From assembly GCF_900105945.1 (NCBI RefSeq), contig NZ_FNSO01000003.1, positions 806,001 through 870,000 of the forward strand: 64,000 nucleotides of DNA, in the 5' to 3' direction. Shown piece after piece: positions 35,117 through 43,652 of the stretch (positions within the stretch are counted from its first letter, which is position 1; the number at the start of each line of letters is the position of its first letter). The notes beneath the pieces are model-generated. The model had not been told where the DNA came from, did not search any database, and saw only the letters and a list, made by a program, of their open reading frames with translations. The stretch is from Amycolatopsis tolypomycina (GTDB lineage Bacteria > Actinomycetota > Actinomycetes > Mycobacteriales > Pseudonocardiaceae). Made by a program: the position numbers and the translations under genes.

Positions 35117-35251
35117 CCACCGGTATGTGAAGGCGCAACCATTTGTCGAAGGGGTGCATGGGAACACTGCGCTCCTGCCGGGCGAGGTGGACGTGAAACG
35201 GTACGCCACCTGCGGTGATGATCTCTTGATGCGGTCGCGGCGAGTGGTAGC

Positions 35252-35280
35252 GCCTCAAGCACGTTCAGTCGCCTTGAGGC
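35252..35280. promoter_or_regulatory. inverted repeat of the array motif
   Basis: GCCTCAAG (35252-35259) and CTTGAGGC (35273-35280) form a perfect dyad with 13 bases between. Half-site starts are 21 bases apart, about two turns. The half-site is the same GCCTCAA word found in the upstream array. Confidence 0.75.
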
Positions 35281-35528
35281 TGAGGTGCGTGTGCTCGGCG
35301 CTCGTTCGAGAAATTATCGAGATTCATCACGTGGCCTGCCGGGTGTCGTGTTCCCGGGAGTCAACTGATCCGCTGAAGCTCAATTGGGGTGGCGTGAGCC
35401 CGGCTGGGCAGATTTCTACTTTTTTTGCGATCCGGTGTCCTATCGAGGCCGTTTTTCCGGAACTAGTAAGTGACAGCACCACTAGCCCGCCGGGACGTCC
35501 CGGCGGCCCCTGGCACCGGAGGCCATTC

Positions 35529-36638
35529 ATGACACAGCGCCCGCCGTCCCCGGACGGCCGTCCCCGCCGCCGCGAGGACTCGACCCGCCCGCCGCGCACC
35601 CGGCGCGGGGGCGAGCTCGCCCCCTACCCCGGCGCCCGCTCCCGCACCACCACGGGCGCTCACGGCACCCGTGCTGCCTCGCGGCCGGAAGGCACGCCGC
35701 CACGGTCGCGCCGACGCACGAGCACCGCGTCGCCGGAGCCGACTCCGGCGACGGTGTGGACGTGCGGACCCGACCCGATCGACGCGCACGAGACGTGGCC
35801 GGTGCCGATCGTGGAGCGCATCACGACCGCGTTCACCGCACCCGGCGCGCACGTCGTCCTGATCGATGTCGGTACCGACGCGGCGGCGACCACGACGGCC
35901 GCTACTGCGGGCGCCACGACGGCCGCTACCGCGGGCGCCATGGCGACCGGCGCGGTGGTCCCGGAAGCAGTGCAGGAGGCGGTCCGCGCGCTCGGCCGCA
36001 CCGTCACCGCGACCGTTGTGGACACACCCGCCGACGCTTCCGGTTCGCCCGTCCGACCGTTCTGGGCCGACCTTGTCCTCGACGCCGCGACACCCGCGCC
36101 GGCACCCGCCGCGCCGACGACGCGCCCGGCGCACGGCGCCGCCGGCAGCGGAGGCGGCGCGCCGGGTTCGTCACCGGCGGAGCGCGCGGATCTGGTGCTC
36201 GTCGCGTTGCCCGCGCACGCCGCCGAGCAGGTGTCGCTCGACCGGCTCGCACTGCGGGCGGCGGGCCTGCTGCGCTACGGCGGCATCTTCGCGGTGTATA
36301 CGCACAGTGACTGGAACGAGGGGCGGTTGGTCGACCCGACCGGCGCGGTCGTCGCGGCCGCGCAGCACGCCGATCTGCTCTATCTGCAGCACATCGTCGC
36401 GCTGCACACCCCAGTCCGCCACGGCCGTCTGCACGCCGCGCCGACCACGGCAGTGGTCGCCGAATACGACCGCACCGCACACCGCGCGACGGTCCGCGGG
36501 CTGCCCGCGCCGCACCGGCGCGCCCACAGCGACATCCAGGTCTTCGCCCAGCCCACCGACCTCGGCACGCCGCCCCCGGACACCGATGTCGCGGCCCTCA
36601 CTCCCGACGACGAGCCCGGCTACGGAGACCTCCGGTGA
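35529..36638 (+). CDS. degenerate methyltransferase-like protein, unknown
   Basis: A 369-residue protein; the ATG at 35529 starts after a non-coding leader. Residues 1-75 are basic and disordered. DAHETWPVPIVERITTAFTA followed by VVLIDVGTD resembles the motif I region of the next gene, but the glycine-rich SAM loop and the SPPY catalytic motif are absent. Later RYGGIFAVYTHSDWNEG resembles the strand-loop after motif IV in N4/N6 methyltransferases. It may be an inactive partner of the downstream enzyme; its stop overlaps that gene. Confidence 0.5.
   Translation: MTQRPPSPDGRPRRREDSTRPPRTRRGGELAPYPGARSRTTTGAHGTRAASRPEGTPPRSRRRTSTASPEPTPATVWTCGPDPIDAHETWPVPIVERITTAFTAPGAHVVLIDVGTDAAATTTAATAGATTAATAGAMATGAVVPEAVQEAVRALGRTVTATVVDTPADASGSPVRPFWADLVLDAATPAPAPAAPTTRPAHGAAGSGGGAPGSSPAERADLVLVALPAHAAEQVSLDRLALRAAGLLRYGGIFAVYTHSDWNEGRLVDPTGAVVAAAQHADLLYLQHIVALHTPVRHGRLHAAPTTAVVAEYDRTAHRATVRGLPAPHRRAHSDIQVFAQPTDLGTPPPDTDVAALTPDDEPGYGDLR
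35891..35938 (+). repeat. 24-base tandem duplication inside a gene
   Basis: Two adjacent 24-base units (35891-35914 and 35915-35938) differ at one position. They encode a doubled TTAATAGA segment inside the degenerate methyltransferase gene, so the number of units could vary between strains. Confidence 0.8.
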
Positions 36639-37819
36639 GCACGCCGTCACCCCGATCGCCCGAGGCCGCCGCGGCCGTTCCCGCCTCGTCGAAAGGCAGC
36701 CCGCTCATGTCCCACCCACAGCCGTCCCACCCGAACCCCGACCCTGCATCTGGGCCTGTCGCCGGTGGTGGTGACGACCTCACGGTGCCGATTCCGGGTG
36801 CCCTCATCGACGCCCTGGACACCACGCCCCGCCCTGCGACGCGTGCGGCGACAAGCGCCGGGGCGAGCGTTCCGACCGACCCTGGCGCGGCGGACGATCC
36901 GGCGGCCGCGGGGGAGGTGCCGCTGTCGGTGTGGGTGACCGCGCAGACCTCGCCAGCGGCGCAGCGCAAGGGCCGCTACGTCGCCGACTCCACCGCGCAC
37001 CCGGCCAAGATGCTCCCCGCGGTCGCCGCGCACGCCATCCGCCACTACACCCGTCCCGGAGACCTCGTCTTCGACCCGATGGCCGGCTCCGGCACCACCC
37101 TGGTCGAGGCGATCGACGCCGGGCGCCGCGCGGTCGGGGTGGAGTACGAACCGCACTGGGTCGACGTTGCCCGGGCGAACCTCGAGCTGGCCCGCGAACG
37201 CGGCCAAGACGTGGACGCCGAGATCGTGCCCGGCGACGCCCGCCAGCTGCCCCACCTGCTGCCCGCGAAGTACCGGGGGCAGGTCGCGCTGGTGGTCACC
37301 TCGCCGCCGTACGGGCCGTCGCTGCACGGGCAGGTCGTCACCGCGACGACGGATTCGCCGGACGGGAAGGTGCACAAGTACCACCACCGCTACGGCAACG
37401 CCCTCGACCGCGGCAACCTGGCCAACGTCGGCCACCACCGTCTGCTCGCGGGATTCACCCGCATCCTCACCGGCTGCGCCGCCGTGCTGCGCCCCGGCGG
37501 GCACGTCGCGATCACCGTGCGCCCGTGGCGCGAGCATTCCGAGCTGATCGACCTGCCCTCGCAGATCATCGCCTGCGGCCAAGCGGCCGGGCTGGTTCCG
37601 GTCGAGCGGTGCATCGCCTTGCTGGCCCGCGTCGCCGACGCCGGCCTCGTCGCGCGGGGTTCGTTCTTCCAGCGCGACTTCATCCGCAAGCAACGCGAGC
37701 AGGGCCTGCCGCTGCACTTGATCGCGCACGAAGACGTGGTTCTCCTGCGCCGTCCGCTGTTGCCCCAGAGTTCGGCGGCGACTGTGCGCGGCGGCCGTGG
37801 CCGCGGAGCGTCGGCATGA
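36635..37819 (+). CDS. DNA N4/N6 amino methyltransferase
   Basis: A 394-residue protein from a GTG overlapping the previous stop. SAM-binding motif I FDPMAGSGTT starts at residue 146, and the catalytic motif SPPYGPS begins at 223. HPAKMLPAVAAHAIR is the motif X region just upstream. SPPY is typical of N4-cytosine or N6-adenine methyltransferases. No restriction endonuclease gene is visible, so it is an orphan enzyme that probably marks element DNA against host restriction. Target sequence unknown. Confidence 0.82.
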   Translation: MSTPSPRSPEAAAAVPASSKGSPLMSHPQPSHPNPDPASGPVAGGGDDLTVPIPGALIDALDTTPRPATRAATSAGASVPTDPGAADDPAAAGEVPLSVWVTAQTSPAAQRKGRYVADSTAHPAKMLPAVAAHAIRHYTRPGDLVFDPMAGSGTTLVEAIDAGRRAVGVEYEPHWVDVARANLELARERGQDVDAEIVPGDARQLPHLLPAKYRGQVALVVTSPPYGPSLHGQVVTATTDSPDGKVHKYHHRYGNALDRGNLANVGHHRLLAGFTRILTGCAAVLRPGGHVAITVRPWREHSELIDLPSQIIACGQAAGLVPVERCIALLARVADAGLVARGSFFQRDFIRKQREQGLPLHLIAHEDVVLLRRPLLPQSSAATVRGGRGRGASA

Positions 37820-38025
37820 GTGCCCGCGTGCGATGCACCGCCTGCGGGTGGACCGTACACCGCCGCTGGCCAGATCGAGCGCGCCGCGCCGCCGACCGTC
37901 ACCGCTGCGCGCCGCCCGGGCGGCCGGGGGCCGCAGCGCCCGGACGACGAGAGGTGCCGATGACTGCGCCGTCCCCGGTCGTTCGCCTCGGAGAGGGGCT
38001 CACCAGTGAGCGCACCTCGCCGTGA
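37816..38025 (+). CDS. small zinc-ribbon-like protein
   Basis: A 69-residue protein overlapping the methyltransferase stop (ATGA). RVRCTACGWTVHRRWPD gives one CxxC, followed by HRCAPP, so a small zinc site is possible. Similar short zinc-finger proteins often sit beside element methyltransferases. It could equally be a marginal frame, though the coupling supports it. Confidence 0.5.
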   Translation: MSARVRCTACGWTVHRRWPDRARRAADRHRCAPPGRPGAAAPGRREVPMTAPSPVVRLGEGLTSERTSP

Positions 38026-38263
38026 CGATGTCACACGCGCGGCCGCCTCCGGCGCCGCCACGCATGTCGTGGCGACCACGGGCCCGGTCATGCCGAACGC
38101 AGACCGCGCACCACATGCCCGCCGCGTCGCACGCGGTCAACGGACGCTGGTGGACCGGGGCGACTACGCGGTCGCCGGGCATCGCTGGGAACTCGTCACC
38201 GGCCGCCCCCGCGTCCTACCCGCCGCGCGTGCCCGCCGCGCTCGCACTGGCTCGCGTCGCTGA
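38006..38263 (+). CDS. small hypothetical protein
   Basis: An 85-residue frame from a GTG, overlapping the previous gene by 20 bases. The segment VDRGDYAVAGHRWELVTGRP reads like real protein, while both ends are low-complexity. No motif is recognised and the gene is uncertain. Confidence 0.4.
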   Translation: MSAPRRDDVTRAAASGAATHVVATTGPVMPNADRAPHARRVARGQRTLVDRGDYAVAGHRWELVTGRPRVLPAARARRARTGSRR

Positions 38264-38361
38264 ACTCGCGGCGCTGCGGGTGCGGAGCCGACCCGCCACT
38301 GGCCCGTCCCGCAGCGCCGCACTCCACCCGCACTGCTCCACCCGGAAAGAGGGGTATTGCC

Positions 38362-39051
38362 ATGCCCGCCCGCAGCACAACGCGTCGACTCAGCCGTCTG
38401 CGCCGCTGGGCCCGCGCCATCGGTCATCGCCTGACGGTGCGACACCAGCGGCCGCCGAACCGAGCCGGCACCCGCCGCACCCACAACCACGTCGGAGCGC
38501 CGCAGCACCCGGTGACACAGCGGTCCGCGGAGGCACTCGCGGCCCTGATCCGCGCCGGCTGGAACGTTCATCACCCGCCGTACGGCTACACCACCATGAC
38601 CGTCGCCGAGCCGGCGCGCAGCCGCAGCGCCAGCCCCCGGACGCGCCTCACCCCGGACCCGCGCCGGGCACCGGTGGTACAGGCGATCTTCTATTGGCGC
38701 GCGGTCACCGGCCTGTCCGTCGAGCACATCACTGCCCGGCTCGACGCCGACCCCGACCGCTACCCGCCGCCCGGGACGCACACCTCGTGGCCGCCCGCCG
38801 CGGTCACCGCGATCATCACCAACATCAAGTACACCGGCTACCAGGCCACCGGAACCCGTGACGAGCACGGCGCCTTCCGCCCCGCCGCACACTGGGTGCT
38901 CTCCGACCAGCCCGCACACCGGGCCCTGATCACCCCTGCGTTGTTCTGGGCTGCTCAAAGCCCGGCGACCAGCGTCCGGCGCATCCCGCATCGCCTGCTC
39001 GCGCCGGCCCGCGACCACGCCCCCGGCCACGACGGGACGCAGACACCGTGA
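38362..39051 (+). CDS. lone Recombinase-domain protein (no catalytic domain)
   Basis: A 229-residue protein with GGAAAGAGG upstream. Residues 60-205 match the Recombinase domain of large serine integrases: NVHHPPYGYTTM, RLTPDPRRAPVVQAIFYWRA, SWPPAAVTAIITNIKYTGYQ and LITPALFWAAQ. The N-terminal resolvase domain with the catalytic serine is absent and the start codon is clean, so this is not an obvious deletion. It might act as a DNA-binding cofactor of the neighbouring integrase or Xis; that is speculation. Confidence 0.7.
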   Translation: MPARSTTRRLSRLRRWARAIGHRLTVRHQRPPNRAGTRRTHNHVGAPQHPVTQRSAEALAALIRAGWNVHHPPYGYTTMTVAEPARSRSASPRTRLTPDPRRAPVVQAIFYWRAVTGLSVEHITARLDADPDRYPPPGTHTSWPPAAVTAIITNIKYTGYQATGTRDEHGAFRPAAHWVLSDQPAHRALITPALFWAAQSPATSVRRIPHRLLAPARDHAPGHDGTQTP

Positions 39052-39392
39052 CCACCACTGTGCGCGCGCCCGCCACTCGACGCGCCACCACATCGCGCCC
39101 GACCAACCCGTCGGGATCGGGGCGCCGTCCACACGCGACCCGGCGACCGACGCGGCCACGCCGCAAGCGCTACGCGGGCACAGCACACGGCCGCTACCTG
39201 AGTTTCGGCGCCGGGGGCCGCGCCGTCCGGCCAGTTGTCCCCGGCACCGGCCCTGACAGCGTCGCGCACCGGCCGTCGGCGGCGCCGACGACACCTGACA
39301 CCAGAACCCTTGTCGATGCGCGGAAACGGCGTGCCCGAGAACGTGGTTCCGGTCTCCGTTCCGTCCGCATCGCCGAACGTGAGGACATCACC
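39052..39392 (+). other. uncertain leader before the excisionase
   Basis: The excisionase frame is open back to a GTG at 39048 that overlaps the previous stop (GTGA). The added 115 residues are basic and low-complexity, and third-position G/C falls near 39300. It may be a real N-terminal extension or untranslated sequence. Confidence 0.35.
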
Positions 39393-39680
39393 GTGCACGA
39401 TCCCGACCGCCCGACGCCTGCCACACCCGACGCTGCGCCGTCCGACACCGCGCTGCCCGTCGCCGCCCGGGCGCGCACCGCCGAACAACTGCGTGCTCTG
39501 GGTGTCACCACCGACCTGATGACCGCCGCGAAGGTGCTTCGGGTCGCACGGACAGCGGCTTACACGGGCGCTCGTAACGGAACCTTTCCTGTTCCGGTGG
39601 TGCGGACCGGCCGCCGGTACCGGGTCGTCGTGGCCCGGCTGATCGAATTTCTCGGCCTGGACGAAGAGCCTCGTAGCTGA
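39393..39680 (+). CDS. excisionase-type HTH protein (Xis)
   Basis: A 95-residue protein from the GTG at 39393, which has GAGG seven bases upstream. The C-terminal 50 residues form a MerR/AlpA-like HTH: TTDLMTAAKVLRVARTAAYT, then GTFPVPVVRTGRRYRVV, as in element excisionases that bend DNA and turn integrase toward excision. It lies 80 bases before the integrase, the usual order. A longer form from 39048 is possible. Confidence 0.7.
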   Translation: MHDPDRPTPATPDAAPSDTALPVAARARTAEQLRALGVTTDLMTAAKVLRVARTAAYTGARNGTFPVPVVRTGRRYRVVVARLIEFLGLDEEPRS

Positions 39681-39760
39681 CGCTTCCCCTCTGTACGTAC
39701 CAGAGCGTCGATAGCCGCTGTCCGAACAGACCCTGCGGATTGCGGAAGGAACACAATCCG

Positions 39761-41257
39761 ATGACCCAACAGCACTTCTCGGGCAGCACGTTCAAACGCT
39801 GCTCCTGCAAGCACCCCGACACGCGAAAGCGGCTCGGCGCCACGTGCCCGAAACTCAAGCGACGCAACGGGACCTGGAGCTCCGAGCATGGGACCTGGTA
39901 CTTCCAGGCCGAGTTGCCGCACCGACACGACGGAATCCGCCGGACCCGCCGTCGCGGCGGCTACGCCACCCAGACCCTGGCGCAAGATGTCCTGGACAAG
40001 ATGGCCGCGCTGGTCGAGGCGGCCGAGCCGCACGGCGGCGCCGCGCTCCTCGCGATCGGTGATCTGATCGATGACCGGTTACAGACCGGGGAACCGCTTC
40101 CCGAGCCAGAGGAGATCGCCCAGCAGCTCAACGCCGGCACCCGCGCGCTTGGGAACCAGATCCCCACCGTTGCCGAGTGGCTTGCGACCTGGCTTGCCCG
40201 CCGCAGGAAGCTGCGCGGTGGCACCAAACTTTCCTACAGCAGCCACATCCGGCTCTGGCTCGAACCGTACCTGGGCCACTACCGCCTCGACGCGCTCACC
40301 GTCGAACACGTGGCCGGCATGTTCGACGCGATGGCTGAACGCAACGACGCCATCCTCGCCGCCCGGGCCAGCGACGACCCGCAGATCCGCAAGAGCGTGC
40401 GCGGGGTGCGGACCATGGGAGCGGCCACCATGCAGCGCTACCGCGCCACGCTGCGCGCCGCGCTCAACGCCGCCATCCGCGACCCGAAACTCAACATCAC
40501 CTTCAACCCGGCATCCCATGTCGAGCTTGACTCCGGCAAACGACCCAAGGCGCTGCTGTGGACGCCCGAGCGGGTCGAGCGCTGGAAGCGCACCGGGGAG
40601 AAACCGTCCCGGGTGATGGTGTGGACACCCGAGCAGGTGGGCCGGTTCCTCGACCACGCCGAAGGCCACCCCTACTACGTCCTGCTCCACCTCATCGCCT
40701 ACCGGGGCCTGCGCCGCGGGGAGGCCTGCGGCCTGCCCTGGTGGGACGTCGACCTCACCGCCGCGTCCATCACCATCACCACCGCGTTCGTCCAGGTCGG
40801 CTGGACACCCGAGTTCGGCGAACCCAAGTCCGAAGCGTCGGGCCGCAGTATCGCCCTCGACAACGCCACCGTCGACGTCCTGAACGCCCAGAAACAACGC
40901 CAGGAGGCGCTGCGGCTGGCCGCCGGGGCCGACTGGGCCGAGCATGGCCTGGTCTGCACCGAACTCGACGGCAGCCCGCTGCACCCGGCCAAGCTGACCG
41001 ACGCCTTCCATGTCATCGCCGACGCCGCCGAACTCCCACCCGTGCGCCTGCATGACCTGCGCCACGGCGCGGCCACCCTCATGCTCGCCGCCGGCGCCGA
41101 CCTGAAAGTCGTCCAGGAACTTCTCGGCCACTCCAGCATCGCGATCACCGCCGACACCTACACCCACGTCCTGCCCGAACTCGCCCACGAAACCGCCGAA
41201 GCCGCCGCATCCATCGTGCCCCGCCGCGGCCAGCACCAGCTGCCGCCCGCCGCCTGA
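39761..41257 (+). CDS. int: tyrosine recombinase/integrase of the element
   Basis: A 498-residue protein with GGAAGGA ten bases before the ATG. The N-terminus has an arm-binding-like CSCKHPDTRKRLGATCPKL segment with cysteines. A SAM-like core-binding domain follows near 120-260. Catalytic residues are Arg in YRGLRRGEA (about 314), HDLRH at 431-435, His of LGHSS (457) and Tyr in TADTYTHV (467). All key residues are present. It would integrate and excise the element; the attachment site is expected nearby, but no tRNA was recognised. Confidence 0.88.
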   Translation: MTQQHFSGSTFKRCSCKHPDTRKRLGATCPKLKRRNGTWSSEHGTWYFQAELPHRHDGIRRTRRRGGYATQTLAQDVLDKMAALVEAAEPHGGAALLAIGDLIDDRLQTGEPLPEPEEIAQQLNAGTRALGNQIPTVAEWLATWLARRRKLRGGTKLSYSSHIRLWLEPYLGHYRLDALTVEHVAGMFDAMAERNDAILAARASDDPQIRKSVRGVRTMGAATMQRYRATLRAALNAAIRDPKLNITFNPASHVELDSGKRPKALLWTPERVERWKRTGEKPSRVMVWTPEQVGRFLDHAEGHPYYVLLHLIAYRGLRRGEACGLPWWDVDLTAASITITTAFVQVGWTPEFGEPKSEASGRSIALDNATVDVLNAQKQRQEALRLAAGADWAEHGLVCTELDGSPLHPAKLTDAFHVIADAAELPPVRLHDLRHGAATLMLAAGADLKVVQELLGHSSIAITADTYTHVLPELAHETAEAAASIVPRRGQHQLPPAA

Positions 41258-41290
41258 GAACACCGGCACCGTCCGCGGGCACCCGCGTCC

Positions 41291-41324
41291 GAGCCCCGGC
41301 CCGTGGATGAAACGGCCGGGGCTC
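41291..41324. terminator. hairpin after the integrase
   Basis: A perfect 11-base inverted repeat (GAGCCCCGGCC 41291-41301 and its complement 41314-41324) with a 12-base loop, 33 bases after the integrase stop. There is no T-run. It may also mark the right end region of the element. Confidence 0.6.
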
Positions 41325-41490
41325 GGCCGTCTCATCGGCGCCAACGGCCCAGCTGGCTGCGGCACGGGCAGGGGACGGTGGACACTCAAGCCCACTTGCG
41401 CGTCCGATCTCCGACCGTGCCTCGCCGGCCGAGTGGCCGGACGAGTTTGGTGGGGTCGCCCGCGTGATCGAGCGCTACCACTGTTGTGGC

Positions 41491-42732
41491 TTAGTGCCAG
41501 ATGACGGTGATGGGGTGGTGGGGGCGGTCGAGGAAGAACCGGCCGCACGTGGGGTCGGAGTCGTCAACGCGGTCGGCGGGAATCTCGAACCGGACGCTCC
41601 GGCGCCGGAAGTTCCTGTCCCAGGTGCGGATCTCGTCGGCGACGCGTGCCGCCAGTTCACCACCGTTCGGGCCGTGCCCGATGACGCCGGTTTCGGTGAG
41701 CTCGTGGCCCTCGCTGTCGTAACCGCCGGGACGCTTGGCCAGGTAGGCCAGCTCACCGTCACCGGGGACGGCCATCCCGGTGCGGAACATCGGGGTGACG
41801 CGGCCGGAGTCGATCGCCGTCTGCTCGACCGGCATGCTGCGCAGAGCGCCGGGTAACGCGCAGGTGAGCCAGAGGTACATCCACTCCAGCGATTCCCTCC
41901 GGGCGAAGGTGACCCCGGTCCACATCTCACTACGCGGCTGGTCGAGCACGCCGGTCAGCCGCTCGGCGGCGAAGGGATAGTCCTGGTGCGTCTGGAGTGC
42001 GACGCTGTTGTCGCCGGTCAGGTCGATCCGGCCCCGGGGGTCGTCGGCGATCCCGCCGCGCAGCGGGACGAAGCCGCACATGGCGTGCTCCGCGCTGCGC
42101 CAGCCGCCGTCGGCGTCCCGTTCGAACGCGATCGAGCGCGACACGCTCCCGCGAATCCGCAGCGGTATCACCAGCCGTCCGGCGGGCGCCAGCTGGGACA
42201 GCCAGCTGGCGGGGATTCCGTAGGCGCCGACGGAGGCGATGACGCCGTCATACGGTGCGCCGGGCTCGTGTCCGCAGGCGCCGTCGCCGAGGACGACCTC
42301 GGCGTTGCCGATGCCGGCGGCAGCGAGGCGTTCGCCGGCGAAGTCGACGATGTCGGCGTCCACGTCGATGGCAGTGACGTGGCCGTGCTCGCCGACCAGG
42401 TGCGCCAGCAGCGCCGCGTTGTACCCGGTTCCGGCACCGATTTCGAGAACGCGGTCACCGCGCTGAGGGCGCAGCTGGTCGAGCAGGAGCGCGACGATGC
42501 CGGGCTGCGAGGCGCAACTCAACACCTCGCCGTCCGCGCTTCGCTTGGTGACCACGATGTCGTTCGCGTAGGCGACGGTCAGCTCGACATCCGGGACGTA
42601 GTGGTGGCGTTCGACCGCGCGCAACGCGTCTTCGACCGTTCGGCTGCGGGCGTACCCGGCGTGCTTGACTTGGGCGATCAGGGCTTCCCGCAAGGCTTCG
42701 GGCGACATGTTGTCGGTCGTGGTGAGGTTCAT
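41491..42732 (-). CDS. PIMT-like methyltransferase, FxLD system type
   Basis: A 413-residue protein with GAAAGG eight bases before the ATG. Residues 10-200 form a protein-L-isoaspartate methyltransferase-like domain with SAM motif VLEIGAGTGYNAALL near 99-113 and the PIMT signature ASQPGIVALLLDQL upstream. The C-terminal 200 residues match the extension of FxLD-system enzymes that modify ribosomal peptides. In that family the enzyme accompanies an FxLD lanthipeptide precursor; none was found in the 450 bases on either side, so it is an orphan here. Confidence 0.65.
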   Translation of the reverse strand: MNLTTTDNMSPEALREALIAQVKHAGYARSRTVEDALRAVERHHYVPDVELTVAYANDIVVTKRSADGEVLSCASQPGIVALLLDQLRPQRGDRVLEIGAGTGYNAALLAHLVGEHGHVTAIDVDADIVDFAGERLAAAGIGNAEVVLGDGACGHEPGAPYDGVIASVGAYGIPASWLSQLAPAGRLVIPLRIRGSVSRSIAFERDADGGWRSAEHAMCGFVPLRGGIADDPRGRIDLTGDNSVALQTHQDYPFAAERLTGVLDQPRSEMWTGVTFARRESLEWMYLWLTCALPGALRSMPVEQTAIDSGRVTPMFRTGMAVPGDGELAYLAKRPGGYDSEGHELTETGVIGHGPNGGELAARVADEIRTWDRNFRRRSVRFEIPADRVDDSDPTCGRFFLDRPHHPITVIWH

Positions 42733-43188
42733 CGGCGCCTTTCGTGAAGGTGCGTCGGTGCGTCGGGTCGGTGGCGTCCGCGTGATCCACAGCGATCGAG
42801 CGAGTCCAGTCGTCGATTCTGGGGCAGACCCCCGACAGAAATCAGGCACGGCGCCCTGCGACTTGCCGCCCCGCGCCATCTCGGGCAGAGGACGGCCTGG
42901 GGCCGACGTGCGGCTATCACGGCGCGCAATCGTCACCGGCAGCGAGAGCCGTACCCAATCAGGTGCCGCGACGGGTTCTCGCCCGTCTGGACGCTGGAAC
43001 GAGGCGACTCCTTCTTGCACTGCGACGCGCGCCCCGACTTGGTCTCCGACGTCGCTCCCGGGCACCGCCCGACACCAGCCTCCGCCGCTGAGGTTCGGTG
43101 AACGGCCGCCGGACCAGGGTGGCGTCAATCCGTGGCCGCCCGACCGGGGGCTTGGTGTCGCCCGTTTGGTACAGGCAGCATCGAGCAC
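42733..43188. other. non-coding region
   Basis: About 455 bases between divergent genes. Open frames are arginine-rich shadows. A promoter for the methyltransferase must lie here, but no clear -35/-10 pair was seen. Confidence 0.4.
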
Positions 43189-43395
43189 GTGGAATCTCGC
43201 GAGTTTCGCGTGCGGCTGCCGGTCGATGTCCCGCCGGCCCGGTACGCAGCGATCGTGCACGCGGTTGCCGGAGTGCTCGACGCGGCCGGCGTCGTCGCCG
43301 GATCGTCGATCGTGGTGGACCACGCAGCCCGCGACGAGGACCTGAACGACGGGTACGACCGGTTCGGGGTTCACTATCCGTGGAGTGACTGCTGA
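43189..43395 (+). CDS. small hypothetical protein
   Basis: A 68-residue protein from a GTG. The sequence (ESREFRVRLPVDVPPARYAA then VVAGSSIVVDHAARD) alternates strands and helices like a compact alpha/beta fold. No motif is recognised. A longer frame from 43132 adds only noise. Confidence 0.45.
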   Translation: MESREFRVRLPVDVPPARYAAIVHAVAGVLDAAGVVAGSSIVVDHAARDEDLNDGYDRFGVHYPWSDC

Positions 43396-43652
43396 CGGTT
43401 GCCCGCAACGACGCCTGGATCGTCGCCGGCCCAGCCGTGCGCGCGCCCGGGGACAGGGCGCGCACAAGGGCGCCGGGCCGGACACCCGCGCGGGACGTGC
43501 GGGAAGGCGTGTCGGATAGCCCGTCGTGCTCTGGCGGTTCGTGGTTCTGCGCTGCCCAGTCGAGGGACTCATCCTCCGCAGTGGACGGTCGGAGGGAGTG
43601 CGGGTGTGATACTGAACGTGCACCGGAACGTACTTGGGGCGAAGGTTCATCG

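Larger units (their letters stand above)
34991..35528. promoter_or_regulatory. divergent control region of the element
   Basis: About 540 bases between the transfer operon (leftward) and the methyltransferase operon (rightward). It holds seven phased direct repeats (35043-35116), an inverted pair of the same motif (35252-35280) and an A/T-rich tract around 35405-35460. No gene is credible. It is the obvious place for the promoters, and possibly a replication or transfer origin. Confidence 0.6.
1..41460. mobile_element. putative integrative conjugative element (left end unknown)
   Basis: Int and Xis at the right, an orphan methyltransferase, a full minus-strand type IV transfer operon, a replication-relaxation protein and many small accessory genes describe one ICE. 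The Tad-like genes at the left may belong to it or to the chromosome. The right end should lie between 41258 and about 41460, before the convergent methyltransferase gene. No flanking direct repeat was found by eye. Confidence 0.5.

Noticed and set aside
41258..41490. tRNA gene as integration target after the integrase
   Set aside because: Only a hairpin was found; no acceptor stem or anticodon arm could be traced.
42733..43652. FxLD lanthipeptide precursor beside the methyltransferase
   Set aside because: No short frame with an F-x-L-D leader and a Cys/Thr/Ser-rich tail was seen on either strand.
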